This document shows positions 37,552 to 51,000 of a DNA stretch of 64,000 nt, in pieces. The notes under the pieces were generated by a model. The model was not told where the DNA came from. It did no database searches and worked only from the letters and a program-made list of their open reading frames with translations. Positions within the stretch are counted from its first letter, which is position 1. Every line of letters starts with the position of its first letter. This DNA comes from Auanema rhodensis. Lineage: Eukaryota; Nematoda; Chromadorea; Rhabditida; Rhabditidae. A program made the translations under genes and the position numbers. The stretch is taken from the NCBI GenBank assembly GCA_964057225.1, contig OZ059898.1, forward strand, positions 4,154,001 through 4,218,000. The letters run 5' to 3'.

Positions 37552-40500
37552 TTTTCTTAACTCTTCAAATTTCTTAAGTATCTCTCTCTCATTTTCGTAT
37601 CCATAATCTTCTACTGTTTTGTTTGAAAAAAGTTTGACAAAACGTTGTTTCTGTTTCCTATTTAAAGTTCGAAGTTTGATACCTAAATATATAATTCTTT
37701 TACTCAGAATCAAGTATTATTTTCAATAAAAATTAGATATTTATAATACCTTATCCTAATTATTTCAAATATTCTGTATTTCAGAGTGCCGGACCATCTA
37801 ATCCTGCAGAACGCACGAGCGCCATCACCAAGTTTTCCCCTATCCGTCCCCCCTCACCTTGCAGCCATTTCCCACGATTTTACAGGTAAATTTGTGTTAC
37901 GGTAGATTACAGTACCTACAGTCTTACGGTAAATAGTACTGTACTGGCGCAAACCGCGTGTCATATATAGTGCGTCAATGTACTATTTAAATATTATTGT
38001 TTGAAATATATTTATAACATTTTATTCAACTTCTATTCATTTTTGTTAATTTAAAATAATTAATTACCAAATTTTCAAGAAAGTTATATATGTGTTTATA
38101 TGATATTTTTCAATATACAATAGGATGCCAAAATATTTAAATAACTTCAGAATTCTCAGAACCCGACACAAACCAGTTACCAGACAGTGTGTGCCCGTAT
38201 CCACCAGCAGATGTTACTAAAGTATCCGTACAGGAAATAAAACAAAACGATAGTCCAAGAGGTATGTTAAAAAGCTTATATATACTTAAATTATTATTTC
38301 ATAATATTTGCATTTTATACTGTTATTTCATCGTTTACATGAAAGTAATCCAATATTAAATGACAAAATGATATTTCAAACAATTTTTGTTAATTAGCTT
38401 ATGTTTTTTTTTCATTTTTATAATTTAAATGTCTCATTTTTCATTTAATCAAAATGTTGCATCGATTGAATAGAATTCACGATCAAATTTATTTTTTGAC
38501 TTCGGGTTTGGCTAACAGGTTGTCACTGGAGTTCAGATGTCTACTTCTGGACATTAGCGAATAAGGTCGGTGGCTTTTGCATTCATAGTCTATCGGCGAA
38601 TTGATCGCAAACGAAGGGTCGGCCGTGGCTTCCCCACTAACCACACCACCCATTGCCTCAAAGTCCCCCTAGTTTTGTCTAGCTATTTCTCCTCAAACAT
38701 GCAGTTCTCTGTATGTCTCTCACCCGTTTCTCTTCACTTACTGAGTCGCCCAGCTCGCTCCTTTCCTTCTTCCTCTTGGCCTCTCGTTCGCTGAACTCAG
38801 GGAGCATGCTTTGATGATCCCAAAGAAGAAGAGGCTAGTGAAAAATGAGTGCCTGAAAAACGTTAGATATGGTCAAGCTTGCGATTAAGTGAGAATATTT
38901 TATATATGCGTTTATATGGTATGGCCGTGGCAAGGCGAGTTTTGACGGTTTTTAGTTATTGAGAACTGAGAACAAAATTTCTTTGAGATGTTAAATTCAG
39001 GAAAGAAAGACGAGATCAAATGAAATATAAGAGTTTCATCTTTCCTAAAAAAGGCAGGAAATAGTATTTCTTTCATAATTCTGTTGTCTTTGCACTTCAA
39101 GCTTTTTGTTTTTCTTCTGCACCTTTTATGGTTCAGTTACTTTCCAACGACATAAAAATGAGAAGCTAAACTCGCAGAGCGTGCGTAGTAATCAGTTCGG
39201 ATCCTAATCCTGCAGACAAACACGCAGTTCTGAAAGCTTGAAATTGTTAGTACTGGCTCTTTCTCTTAAATATCTTCTCTCTTGGATTCTCTAGTGGCAT
39301 GGATCTCACTTGTCATCTATCCAGCTCCGTTCAACGCTACTAGCTTTGCAAAGGCTCAGTGAATAAAACCCCGTATATAGCTGTACTTATTAGTAGAGTT
39401 TGGCTTATATTTCATGATTGAAATAAATTATTATTTCTCCAAGTGATTGATAATGAAATATAAAAAAGTTCATTGTTTATTTTACTATGAATATGTATGT
39501 AAATATTCTGCCAGTTAGATATGTGAAGATAATTTAGTTAGCTGAAGCGAAGCCTTTGTTGTACACCATAGCACATACACATTCATCATCAACAAACATT
39601 CGACGTATGGATTAAATTTCAAGAGGGGAAGGATAGTTGACAACAAGCCCAAAAAGCTTCTAGCAGCAAGCAACCTAATGCTTCAAGTAAAAGTATAACA
39701 AATTTCTCTATTTTATTCACATTCATCTTGTAAAATGCAATGATGAAAAAACTCATTGAAAAATGTTCATTGTTCAAAGAAGCTAAAAGTTTAGGATTAT
39801 GAACTGTTCAATTATAATACTGCAAACACATTATATTGAAAGCTGAACAATTGAGATTTGAAAACAATTTCTATTTTTTTAAATCGCTTTTTCTGAAACT
39901 TCAATTCTGGAGAGTTAACTAGTAAAGTCTCTAATTAACTAAATTTCGACTAATATCGACAGTTTTCTTTATGTTAGCTATTCTGAATTGCTTCGGATTC
40001 AGATTTCTTCGGCACTTACCTTCACATTGATGTTTATTTAGTGTCAACTTATGAATGTTGAAACATACTAAATCTGTTGAAACTGAATTCTCATAACATG
40101 ATTGTTAATGGAATTTGTGAAGTATTTTATCTTTAATATATTTGGTCTAACAATAGGCATTTGAATGAAAGCAGCTACTTTTGCATTTTACTTTAGGCTC
40201 TCTGTCCTTCTTTAGATTTCTCCACCAGTTTCTCATTTTCTCTTGGGAGTTGGTCATCGATTGGAACGAAAAAGGACGTATATGAGTAAGAGAGGACGAC
40301 AGAGGGATGAAGAGAGGAAAGAGATCGAAATGAAAGTATGAAAGGAGAATAGAGAACTCTAAAAAGAGGACGAAATGGGAGAAAATAGCTCCAAGAAAAT
40401 TGTGAGCAAAAAAAGGAAGATGGCATAGAGAGAACAACAGAATGAAAAATCAAGAAAAAAAGCTACTGAACTGAACAAGATAGAGAGTAAGAGAGAGGAG

Positions 40501-42324
40501 GGAAGAAGAGAGAGAAGAAAAAAGAAAGAGAGAGAGAGAGTGAGAGAGAGAGAGAAAAGGAAGCTTCTATATGTAACATTGAAAGTTCACTTACGTGAAA
40601 TTGTTGGAATAATTAATATAACATTCTTAATTGGTCAAAAAATTAATTAGAGGAAATAGTGGATCCTCTTTTTTCTCATTTGAAGTTATAACAATCTGGG
40701 TATCAATTAAGTGTACAACAGAAAAAAAGTATTAAAGCGTTAACTAAAGTTCAAAATGATTTCAATTCTTATGTAATTTCTAATAATCCATGTGTAAACT
40801 TTGAAATGATAGTTTCTTTCTTAATAATTTTAATTATTATAATTAAAAAAATGAATATATATATAAATGTAATTATTATATTTTTAGTTCCATGTCCTCG
40901 TGACTTAGTAGTTGAAAAGAAGTTATCAAGATCTCTGGTAATATCATGGTCTCCACCTGAAGAGTCTTTCGTAGCCGTTTCTCAATATCACGTCTGTATA
41001 GATGGCCATGTTCGAGCCGTAGTTCCTGGATCTTATAAAGTATTATTTTTTATAATATATATATATATATCGTTAATTTTAATATCTATTTTGTAGTGTC
41101 GTGCCTTAATAGAAGATGTTGCATTGGATTCATCAGTTAATGTATCTGTTCGAGCTGTTACCGATCAAGGACATAGCCCTGATGAGGCATGCAATCTATC
41201 CCTTGGAACACGTATGTTTTTCAATATTTTATTCTTCATATTATAGAATATTTTCATCTTATATTCTATACCAAAAAAATTGAAGTCAAATTGAACATTT
41301 GTTGTCTTTTTGTGTATCAAGGGGCCAAGATTAAGTCAACTGATAGGAAAAAAGCTTAATCGACATAAGTTTCGATATTTTTGGTGTATTATATAATAAT
41401 TTTTGAAAATATAAATCATCATCTTTTTTTAAATATTATATTTTCAAAATATTTATAATTAATTAATCGTTATGAAGAATATTATTATTTTTGAATAACT
41501 CAAACATTTTAAAGAAAAACTAATTTTAATTATTTATATATAATATTTAAAAATAATAGAAGTTTACTATGTAGTTATGGGGTTCACATACTTTCTTTTC
41601 GTTTAATGGCAAAATTGTCTTCTAGTAGCAGCAGTGAAATCGATGACATTACGTATATCATACTATAGCCGTTGTTTACTTCGTTTTCTTATTTTATTCG
41701 TTTTTGTGTATGTGATATTCCTCTAAAAGAATGAATATCAGAAAACAAAAGTCTATTTTAAGCTAAAAATTAATAAATAAAACGAGATAGAGAGAGGGGG
41801 AGAGAGAAAGAGAGGGAGAGAGAGAGATAGCAAGAGAGAGAGAGAGTAAAAATATCTGCGAATAAGTGAGACCAATTGACAAAAAAGCAAAATTTTTGAA
41901 GATCCCCTGTTCTTATAACTTAAGATATTCACTTATTCAAGAAGAGAAAGACATCAATTTATAATTTCTATGACCTTATTCGAAAGACAAAAAAATGTCA
42001 GATGATTTATGAGCAGATTTGTATAGCCCGCATTGTGCTGGGTAATGTATATACAAGGCTTTCTCTTTTTTTTTGGGATAAATCTTAAAATTAACCTTAT
42101 CTTTACTTCAAATGTTATATTTTTCTTTATTTTATTATGAAACTTTCCTTTTTTTCTTTTATTTTTCTCAAAATAGACTGAAATAACCTTTGATGAATTC
42201 TCTCTAAATATTCATCTAGCAATAAGAATTTCCTTCTTGAATTTTTAATATTAAAATGGAGTAATACCGATTGTTTTCTTCTTTATTTTTAAAAATAGCA
42301 GTTTTTTTTGAATCAAAAGTTGAA

Positions 42325-42411
<87 letters not shown>

Positions 42412-44271
42412 TGTAATTAAAATTATATCTTACAAATAAATTATAAACATTATAGTTATAGTTAAATTATTCTTATACTAACTATTGTAATTTTTATTAA
42501 TAAAATTATATTGATTTCTATATTTCTTATTATTTGTGATTTAGAAGCCCCTGTAGCTCCTCAACATCTTCGTGTTTGGCAAGTAACTCCCGTATCAGCA
42601 TGTGTCCGATGGTTACCTTCAAATAGTAATGCAGAACACGTAGTATCATTAAACGCTGTTAAAGTTGGAGTTTGTCCTCCATCAGTTTACCAGGCAAGTT
42701 TTATTTAAATTTTATTTTATTTGCTAAGTTTTGCCAATTTGCTTTTATGAATTTGTCTTTGAGCTGTTCAGTTTTTTTCCTTTCTTATTCATTTTACATA
42801 GTATGCATTAGATACTAAATCTTCTGAAAATTTCAATAACGTTCGTTATAATATTCATTTCTTCATCTCTCATAGTTGTGCTAATTTGAATGAATAAGAA
42901 CATCATTTTAAAATGGTTTAGTTCATTAATTCTTGTTCAAAACAAAGAATATTCTCTATCTATATACATATCTTAAAATTTTAGTTTAAAGAATATTTTA
43001 CTTTTCAATATCTAAATCTTATGATTTCTTCTTTTACTCATTATATAATGAAACTATTTATATTTCCTTCTATTATCTTAGAATATTTTTTATTATTTAT
43101 TTTAATTTTTAATATCTTATATTTCATTTGAATTGTCTTTTTACTTTTAAATACATTTGAAAATCGTTAACCTCTCAAACGTTTCTTGTGTTTCAAACAA
43201 GGTGAAATAAACAATAGTTAATGAGATTTTCCACTAAAAAAACTCTTACTATGAATCTTCCTGCTTACCCCCCCCCTCTCTTTTTCTCTCTTTCTCTATT
43301 ATCTATTTTGATTTCCTTTTTAAACTTTATCCCAAAGACGTTGAATGCAGCATGAACTCGTTTACCAAATTGTTATAAAGTGAAACAAGATTTTATGAAA
43401 GAAATATTAGCACCCAAGTTGCTTTGTTTTATATGTATCTTGGATGAATTGGAAGTTTGAAAAATGAAATATACAGATTCAATTGTGAATATATTGATAT
43501 ATTTCTTTCTTTTAGACTTTCAATATCTCTCTATCTACTTATATAATATGTAGATAGATAGATATAGATGTTTATTATAATTTTTCCTTCAATTTCATAA
43601 TTATTTTTATTTTTTATTTTTAAATAATTTCAATTCCAACATTATCTTTATCTATTATGTCTCAAAATTTGTTTAAATTTTCTTCTTAAATTGAAAATCA
43701 TATTCATTTATAAATTTGATTGTAAAAAGAAGTTGAATATTAATAACAACTATAACAGAAAAGGATTTGATTAGTTAAAATTATGTTTTTGACTTTATAA
43801 CACATATCCCTTTTTTATATTTTTCTGTCCGTTCCCCGTGCTCTGCTCTCTTTCTCTCTCCCTCTCTCTTTCTCTCTCCCTCTCTCCCTATCTTTTTCCC
43901 TCTCTCTTTCTCTCGCCCTCTTTCTCTCCCTTTCTCTCGCTCTTTTTTCCCTTGCTGTTCATCTTCAACTTGCTTGTTCCTTACTAGCAATAGTCATGAG
44001 CAAAGCAGCAGTTCTCTTTTTCATTGGACTCTCCACTTCTACACATACTCACGCTAATTAACGGAAAGCAGCTTCAGTCTTCCTCACCACCCTCTACTTT
44101 CTCATATACATATACGTCTATCCTCACTTGCCTTCTCTATTTCCCTCTCTCATCATACCTCAATTCTCTTAGTTTTTCATCATCCTCTTCATTTTTCTAT
44201 CTTTCAGTATTTTGTTTTGCTTCACTACCTCTAGCACTTTTTTATTCTTCAGTAATGTTTTCTTTTGATTT

Positions 44272-44310
<39 letters not shown>

Positions 44311-47300
44311 TATATATACTATATATGAACGTGTTTGTTTGTTTTCTTTTAACTTCAAAATCCTTATAAACATGATATTTAGTTGAAGTTTCTATGCTAT
44401 GAAAGCTTCAATACTTGATTCTCTTATTCTTGTATTTCTAACCAGAATTTGATTTCTGGATAGAAATCGAAGGGAAAAAACTTTCTTAGTATGGCCGTAT
44501 TTCTTTTTGTTCTAATTCCTAAGCCACCCACTCACCTCGTTTCTCTCATTCCTTAATACTCTTTTCTCTTCTTCATGTTGCCTTTTTCTTCATCGTTTTA
44601 CTTTAATCCTCTCTGGTCATAAGCAGGCGACAGACAGAAAAATTCAGTTCTTTTTGAACTTATTGCGATCAAGCAACGCCTGCATGTGAAAGTACACAAT
44701 AGAAGAAGATAAGAAGAATATTCATAAAATGAGAGTATCTTGAAATTCTAATATAGATACATAGATATAATTATAATAAATTAATTAATATTAACTATAT
44801 GCATACATACATACGTATATATCATACATCACTAACGTATTTTCTTTGGATTTCATTCAAATCTTCATATTCTCTCAACAAAATGTTTTTTTTTGATTTG
44901 TAACATTTGCATTGCAATTCAGCAAAGGAATGAAAGTGAAACGATATTCCATTCATGCAAAGTGGTATATGCACGTCTGAGCTCTAAACAGAAGCTTCTA
45001 AACAACTGGACCCTAGCAAGTTGCAATTTTCTTTAAGGTTTCTGCTTTCGGTTGTTTCCTCTATTCTCACAACATACGTGCACATTAATTTTAAATAATT
45101 GTCTTGTTAATTCAATTAATTGATTAATATTACATATTCTCTCATTATTGTTTACGTATAATACCTTATTAATTCATTTGTCCAAACTTTACCATTTTTT
45201 GGATTTTTCTTGTTCATATTTTCTTGATACTTTATGAATTTCATAAAGAAAAATCTGTGAAAATTAGATTAATCATATGACATAATGCTTCATTCTTGAA
45301 TGTATTGACATATTTAACGAAGTCAGATGTTTCATCAAATATTAGATATACTCTACATCTATGTATAGATATATATATACATATATATATATAAATATAT
45401 ATGAAACCTTCATGCGTGTCATATAAATCCTTGTTCGAGAGATCAAAAGAAAAAATCAGAAAATTCTTCTTTTTGGCATTTACTTTCCACTTTTTCTATA
45501 ACTTGCATGGTTCAGCTGGTTTTGGCTTTATATTCAACTTTCAGTTCTCAAAAACATGAATTGCCAAGATGAGAGGTTGATGCGAAAATTCTTCAATTTC
45601 TCAAAATTCTTTTTCTTCAATTTTTATATAAATTTATCCTCAATTTCAATTTACTTATAAAATAAATAACTTTTTCAATATAAAATATTTTACTTTTACT
45701 ATATATATTTAATATTAATTTTACTAAGATATATTTCTTTATATGAAATTTAAGCTTATAAGGAAGTATTATGATTGATTCATAAAATTATTTCAAATAG
45801 CACTTTTTCGCTTCCTTCTAATTCCCTCTCTACTACGTCCTCCTGCTTCTTCTGCTTTCCTGCTCTCTCGATGAAGCTACACCACCGCTAATTAGTCTCA
45901 GACCTATCTTCAACATCGAACTCGTGACGCTAATTGTGCCAATCCAGCTTGTTATCCATTCGTCCATCCGTCAAAAATTGTCGTTAAGCCTTCTGAAAGT
46001 CTGTTGAGCTGATTGCAAAACTACTTTTCGAATAAATTAGTTCTAAGGGATGGCTCATGTCATATATTCAGTAAAATCATAATATTGATATTGCAAGTTT
46101 CAAATGGATTTTTCATGAAAAACTTTTACAACTTTTCTTTTATTCTATGATTTTTTATATTTTTCTCAAACTTTTAATATTATTTATAAAATTAATTTTA
46201 AGATTTTTAAAGATATATGGTAAAGTATAGTTATAAAACAAATAATTATTGATTTTAATATTTATATTTTTACAAATATTAAATTTATAATTGACATTTG
46301 AAGAAATAATGTAATTTTCAGGTTCAATTGCAAGGTCTAACACCATCAACAATCTATCGGATATCAATTCGAACGAAGCATCCCAGAGCTGTTCTCGAAC
46401 AACGTCCGGTTGAGCGTTGTCTTGACTTCAAAACTTTGCCTAAAAGTACGTTTGCATACCTTATTTTCTCAATTGTAAAAAATGTGTTTTCTCTATCAAT
46501 CATCATTATTGATCTTTCAGTAAAATATTTTTTTCTTTATAAAATGATAAATGAAATAGAATTTTATACTTCTCAACATTTTGTATTCAAATAGGAAATA
46601 TAATTTATATATACTCATCATCATCATTATTATTATTATTAATATTTATATATTTCTATTAATTAATATAACTTCTAAAAAAAGAAATGAAACATCAAAT
46701 AATTATTTTAAAAAAAAGTAATAATTAAAGAAGTTTTGTGATGAATGAAAGTAACAAATATAAGAAAATTTTAAAAATATTTAAAAAAGAGTACATAAAA
46801 GGTAGGATTATGTCCTCTGACTCTTACTTTTTTCTTTTTTTTTTGACAAACCTAACAAATAGGTTTAGAATATAGGGTGACAGAATTTAGAAAAAAAAAA
46901 GAAAAGAAGAAAATGTGGCCAAATACATACTTCATGTATGTATATGTATGTATGAATAGTGAATAAAAGAATGAAAAAGTAAAATTCAATTGAATGTTCT
47001 TCTTCTCTTTTGTTGTTTCCTTTTAATTTCTTCTAATTAACTTAAATATATGTATTTCAATGACTAAACTAGATAAAAACTCATGAAGACATGGCCTTGT
47101 ATTATTCAAATTCCTAAAGATAGAAAAAAAAATAAATGTACAATTTGTGTTTGAGAAGAGCTTTGTTAGTAATTTCAATTTTTTTTAAGCTTTATGTGAT
47201 GCCGCGTTAGAAAATGGCGTTCATTTCCATTATATTTAGCCGTTTAGCTTCTATTTTTCTAACACTACACTTGACTTTTCGTGAATTTTGTTCTTTAGCA

Positions 47301-47331
47301 TCGTTGGCCAATGACGGTCACTAGACAACTT

Positions 47332-47380
<49 letters not shown>

Positions 47381-47948
47381 TGTTTTTGAGTTTCTTATAT
47401 TATCAAAACCACATCGTTTTTTTCGGTCAAATTTATTGAGATTCTACCTTAAATTATATTTTTCCATGTACTTAAGAGCACATAGTTAATATAATATAAA
47501 CCTAATTTTTTATTGAAAAGAAAACTCTTCAATGAGTGATAGCCAACTTATAAATTTATTTCAAATATTCAAATAATTTTGAGAATTTCTCATTTCTTTT
47601 TCTTTATTTTATCAGCATAATATATGCTTTATAGATTCTATATATCTATAAGATTATAATGAAAAGTACAGTGAAAACAATGATTTTCTTATATAAGTTA
47701 TGGCTTCTATCGAATCTTCTTAGTAAAAATCGTATCGATAATAAGCAGTTTGTCATGTCCATACATGAATATACACAGTGGCTGTTCCATACAGCTGATT
47801 CAAAATTACTCTGTCAAAGAGAACTAGAAAAAGAAATGTGTTACGACAAATCTTTGTTGTGAAAGATTTTTTTCTAAAAAAAGAAAAAGAGAGAGAGAGA
47901 GAAATGGATAGGAAAAGAAAGGATATAGAAAGATAGAGATAGGTAGAA

Positions 47949-48010
<62 letters not shown>

Positions 48011-51000
48011 AGAGAAAGAAAGAAAGAAAGAAAGAGATAGAGAGGTAGAGAGAGAGATGGAAGATGAGAAAGAAAGTTTGAATGAACGAGAATAAAAGGG
48101 AAGCAAAGAATGTCTTTAGTTTGTCAAGAATATAAATGACTGAAATCTATACGTAATGAACAATAGGTATGGCTTCAATATTATTCTTTTCTTGAGATGT
48201 TATAAAATTAATTTTGATTTTTTCTGAATAAGATGATGTTTTATGATTATTATTATTATATATTCAATGAATTTAATTTATTTTTAATAGAAAGTAATAT
48301 TAGTTTCTGCTATTATTTGAAGATTTATTAGGTTTTTACGAAATACGAGAATAATTCTTGAAGAGATGTGTTCTGAAATCCATATGTAGAGAAGAAATTG
48401 AAGAAAAAAACATTGACCATGAAGTACTTTGCTAACCAAAGAGTTCAATTGGCATCTTTCTTTCCAACAAAGTTTAAAAATTCAAGAGTAAGAGTAAGGG
48501 TAAATGTATATGACTTGCAAGAAAAGAGAGATAGAGAGAGAAAAAGAGAGAATAGAAAAGTAACAAAGTTTCAAATAGAAAATGAAAGAAACTTAGGAAT
48601 TGAGAGTTGTCCGAGAAATAATAAAAGATAGAAAGAAGAGAACATATAGAGACATATAGAGAAAGAGAGAACGAGAGAAAGAAGCTGAAATGACAGGAAA
48701 GCATATAAAGCACTGAGGAAGATCAAGAGGCAATGTGCCTATTTGGTTCGAAGCCCAGCTCTTTATCTACTCAATCCTTCTCAGCTGCTTTCCTAGCAGA
48801 CTTCGCTTACTTTGACTTGTTTGACTTCTTCACTTGTGCCCCCTTTGAAAGTTATTCTCTTATACTCTTTTTTTCTGAACCTTTCTATTCAAATAATATA
48901 AATATTTGAAATTTAAGTAAGAATAAGTGTTTGAGTTCAATATACTTCTTGTTAATCATATTTTGGTAATTGTGTCTTTGTATTTCAAAGAATACCACTT
49001 TTCTGACCTTTTGTTGCCAAACAACTTTTCAAAAAAAGTTTCAAAAGAACTTTTAACTGTTTGGTTTTAAAAGTTTTTTTCTTACATATCCTTGAAGAAG
49101 TTTGTTAATTTCTAGTTTTCTTCAACTCTTTTTATGAATTTTTCATATCCTCCTTCTCGCTTTATGCAAATTAAAATAATAAAATCTTTAACTATACCAT
49201 ATAAATTATTTTTTTATTTCAGTTGGTTTACCAGATCCACCCACAAACGTACAGGTAGAGCACGGTCCTCAACCAGGACATCTTCTGATTTCCTGGACGC
49301 CAGTAACCAATCAACCAAAACCGCCATCTCGTGCTGCCGTAGTTGCTTATTTAATTTACGCCGACGGCAAAAATATTGCTCAAGTTCCAAGTGATACAGG
49401 TATGTCCCTTACATCTACTTTTACTTAAGTACAAACACATTTTCGGCATTTTCCTTTTCTTTTCATTCATATATATGTGTCTTAATCCATTGAAAATAAG
49501 TTTTCTGCTCATTTGCCATCGATTTCTGGAAGAGAACGGTTGAATTCATCTATTCTTTCTTTTTTTTCTTTCTCTCTCTCTCTCTCTTTCTCTTTCTCTC
49601 TCTCCCCACCCTCGCCATCTTTCCAATGAATTCTCTTTGCACACTATTATTTATTTTAAACTTTGAGCTAAATAAACTCTCTTTATATATTCAATTCTTC
49701 TTTCCGAATAAAGTATTTGTTCCAAATTTCCCAATTCGTTCGTAATTCTTTTCTTTTTTACGTTCTCCCTTCTTGCTATTCTCTCAATCCACCTTCATAG
49801 CTTTCTGCTCTTGATCGTCAATTACACTTTTTTCTATATTCTTTTCTTTCTATTTCTATATATGTTAATAGAGAAACGTCGTTTTAACCAAACAGCGTTT
49901 CGCAAATTCTCTGCAACGCGTTCCTATAGCGACGTCAGGTGAATCAAAACTCAGTTTGCTTCTTGGTTTTTTCTATTCACAGGAAAGCGATGAAAATTTT
50001 TATGTTTCTTTCTGATTTACTCATGTTTAATTTGAATTATTTTCATATTTGTTTTTCAAATCAACCTTCATATCATTTTATTCAAATTATAATTATTTTT
50101 TCATTTCAATTATATAATATATTATTTTTATTTTTTAGCTGATCACGTTGTTTTACGTTTGGCTGATTTATCAGACGATCCTCCTATTTTTGTAACTGTA
50201 CGCACAAAAATACGAGAAGGAGCAGTTAGTTCTGATTCAAACGTAGCACGTGTTCCACGAGGACCAGCGGGTCAACCTACTTCTGTTTACGAACAAACTC
50301 CTCAGATAATACCAACAGTACTTGACTCTATGGCATCAAGCTTTCCATCTTATCCACAACCTTCCTATCAAACGGTAAATATATATATATATAGACTATT
50401 ATATATAAAAGTAAAAGAAAATTATTTAGAAAATTTCATTTTTTTCATCAATCTAGAAAAAACTCATTAGATTACAGATAATCTTTAAAACTGATGTTTT
50501 GTTCGGATTATCATACAAAAATATAATAAAATAGAATATAAGGATTAAAAAATGAAAAATATTATTGAGATTAACTTATGTTATCATCATGAATATTCGT
50601 ATAAATCTTTTTATACTATATTATATGTACAGTTAGTAGTTTCTTTAAAAGAAAACTTAAAATATACATATGTAGTTTGATTGTATTTATTTGTTTGAAA
50701 ATAACTTCTTAACAGTGGAGTTTAAAATTCTTTTTCGTCTAAAAACTCAACAATATTGGTCTGAAAATGAAATTTGTGGGAAAAAAATGCTCTGTTGAGG
50801 GTGGAGATAGTCTTTTGCATCTTTAAAACCATTTGCTGAATCCTGAATTTCAGGCTTATGCTACTCCACTCGCTGGTCTATCTGCTGCAGCTTCTGTTCC
50901 CACAGCAGCTACGTATGCAAATCCATCAATGCTCAACCAACTGCCATTTCAATCAAATCCACTTACTAGCTATTCTGCCAATGTGATTCAGGGATACAAT

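Noticed and set aside
37459-37713. Arg/Glu-rich open frame on the minus strand
   Set aside because: It is the antisense of the CT tract in RIM-BP intron 1. The same reasoning covers 43781-43990, 47753-48106, 48398-48713 and 33830-34042.
48720-48765. tRNA-like T-loop GGTTCGAAGCC
   Set aside because: No A-box, acceptor stem or anticodon arm can be folded around it.
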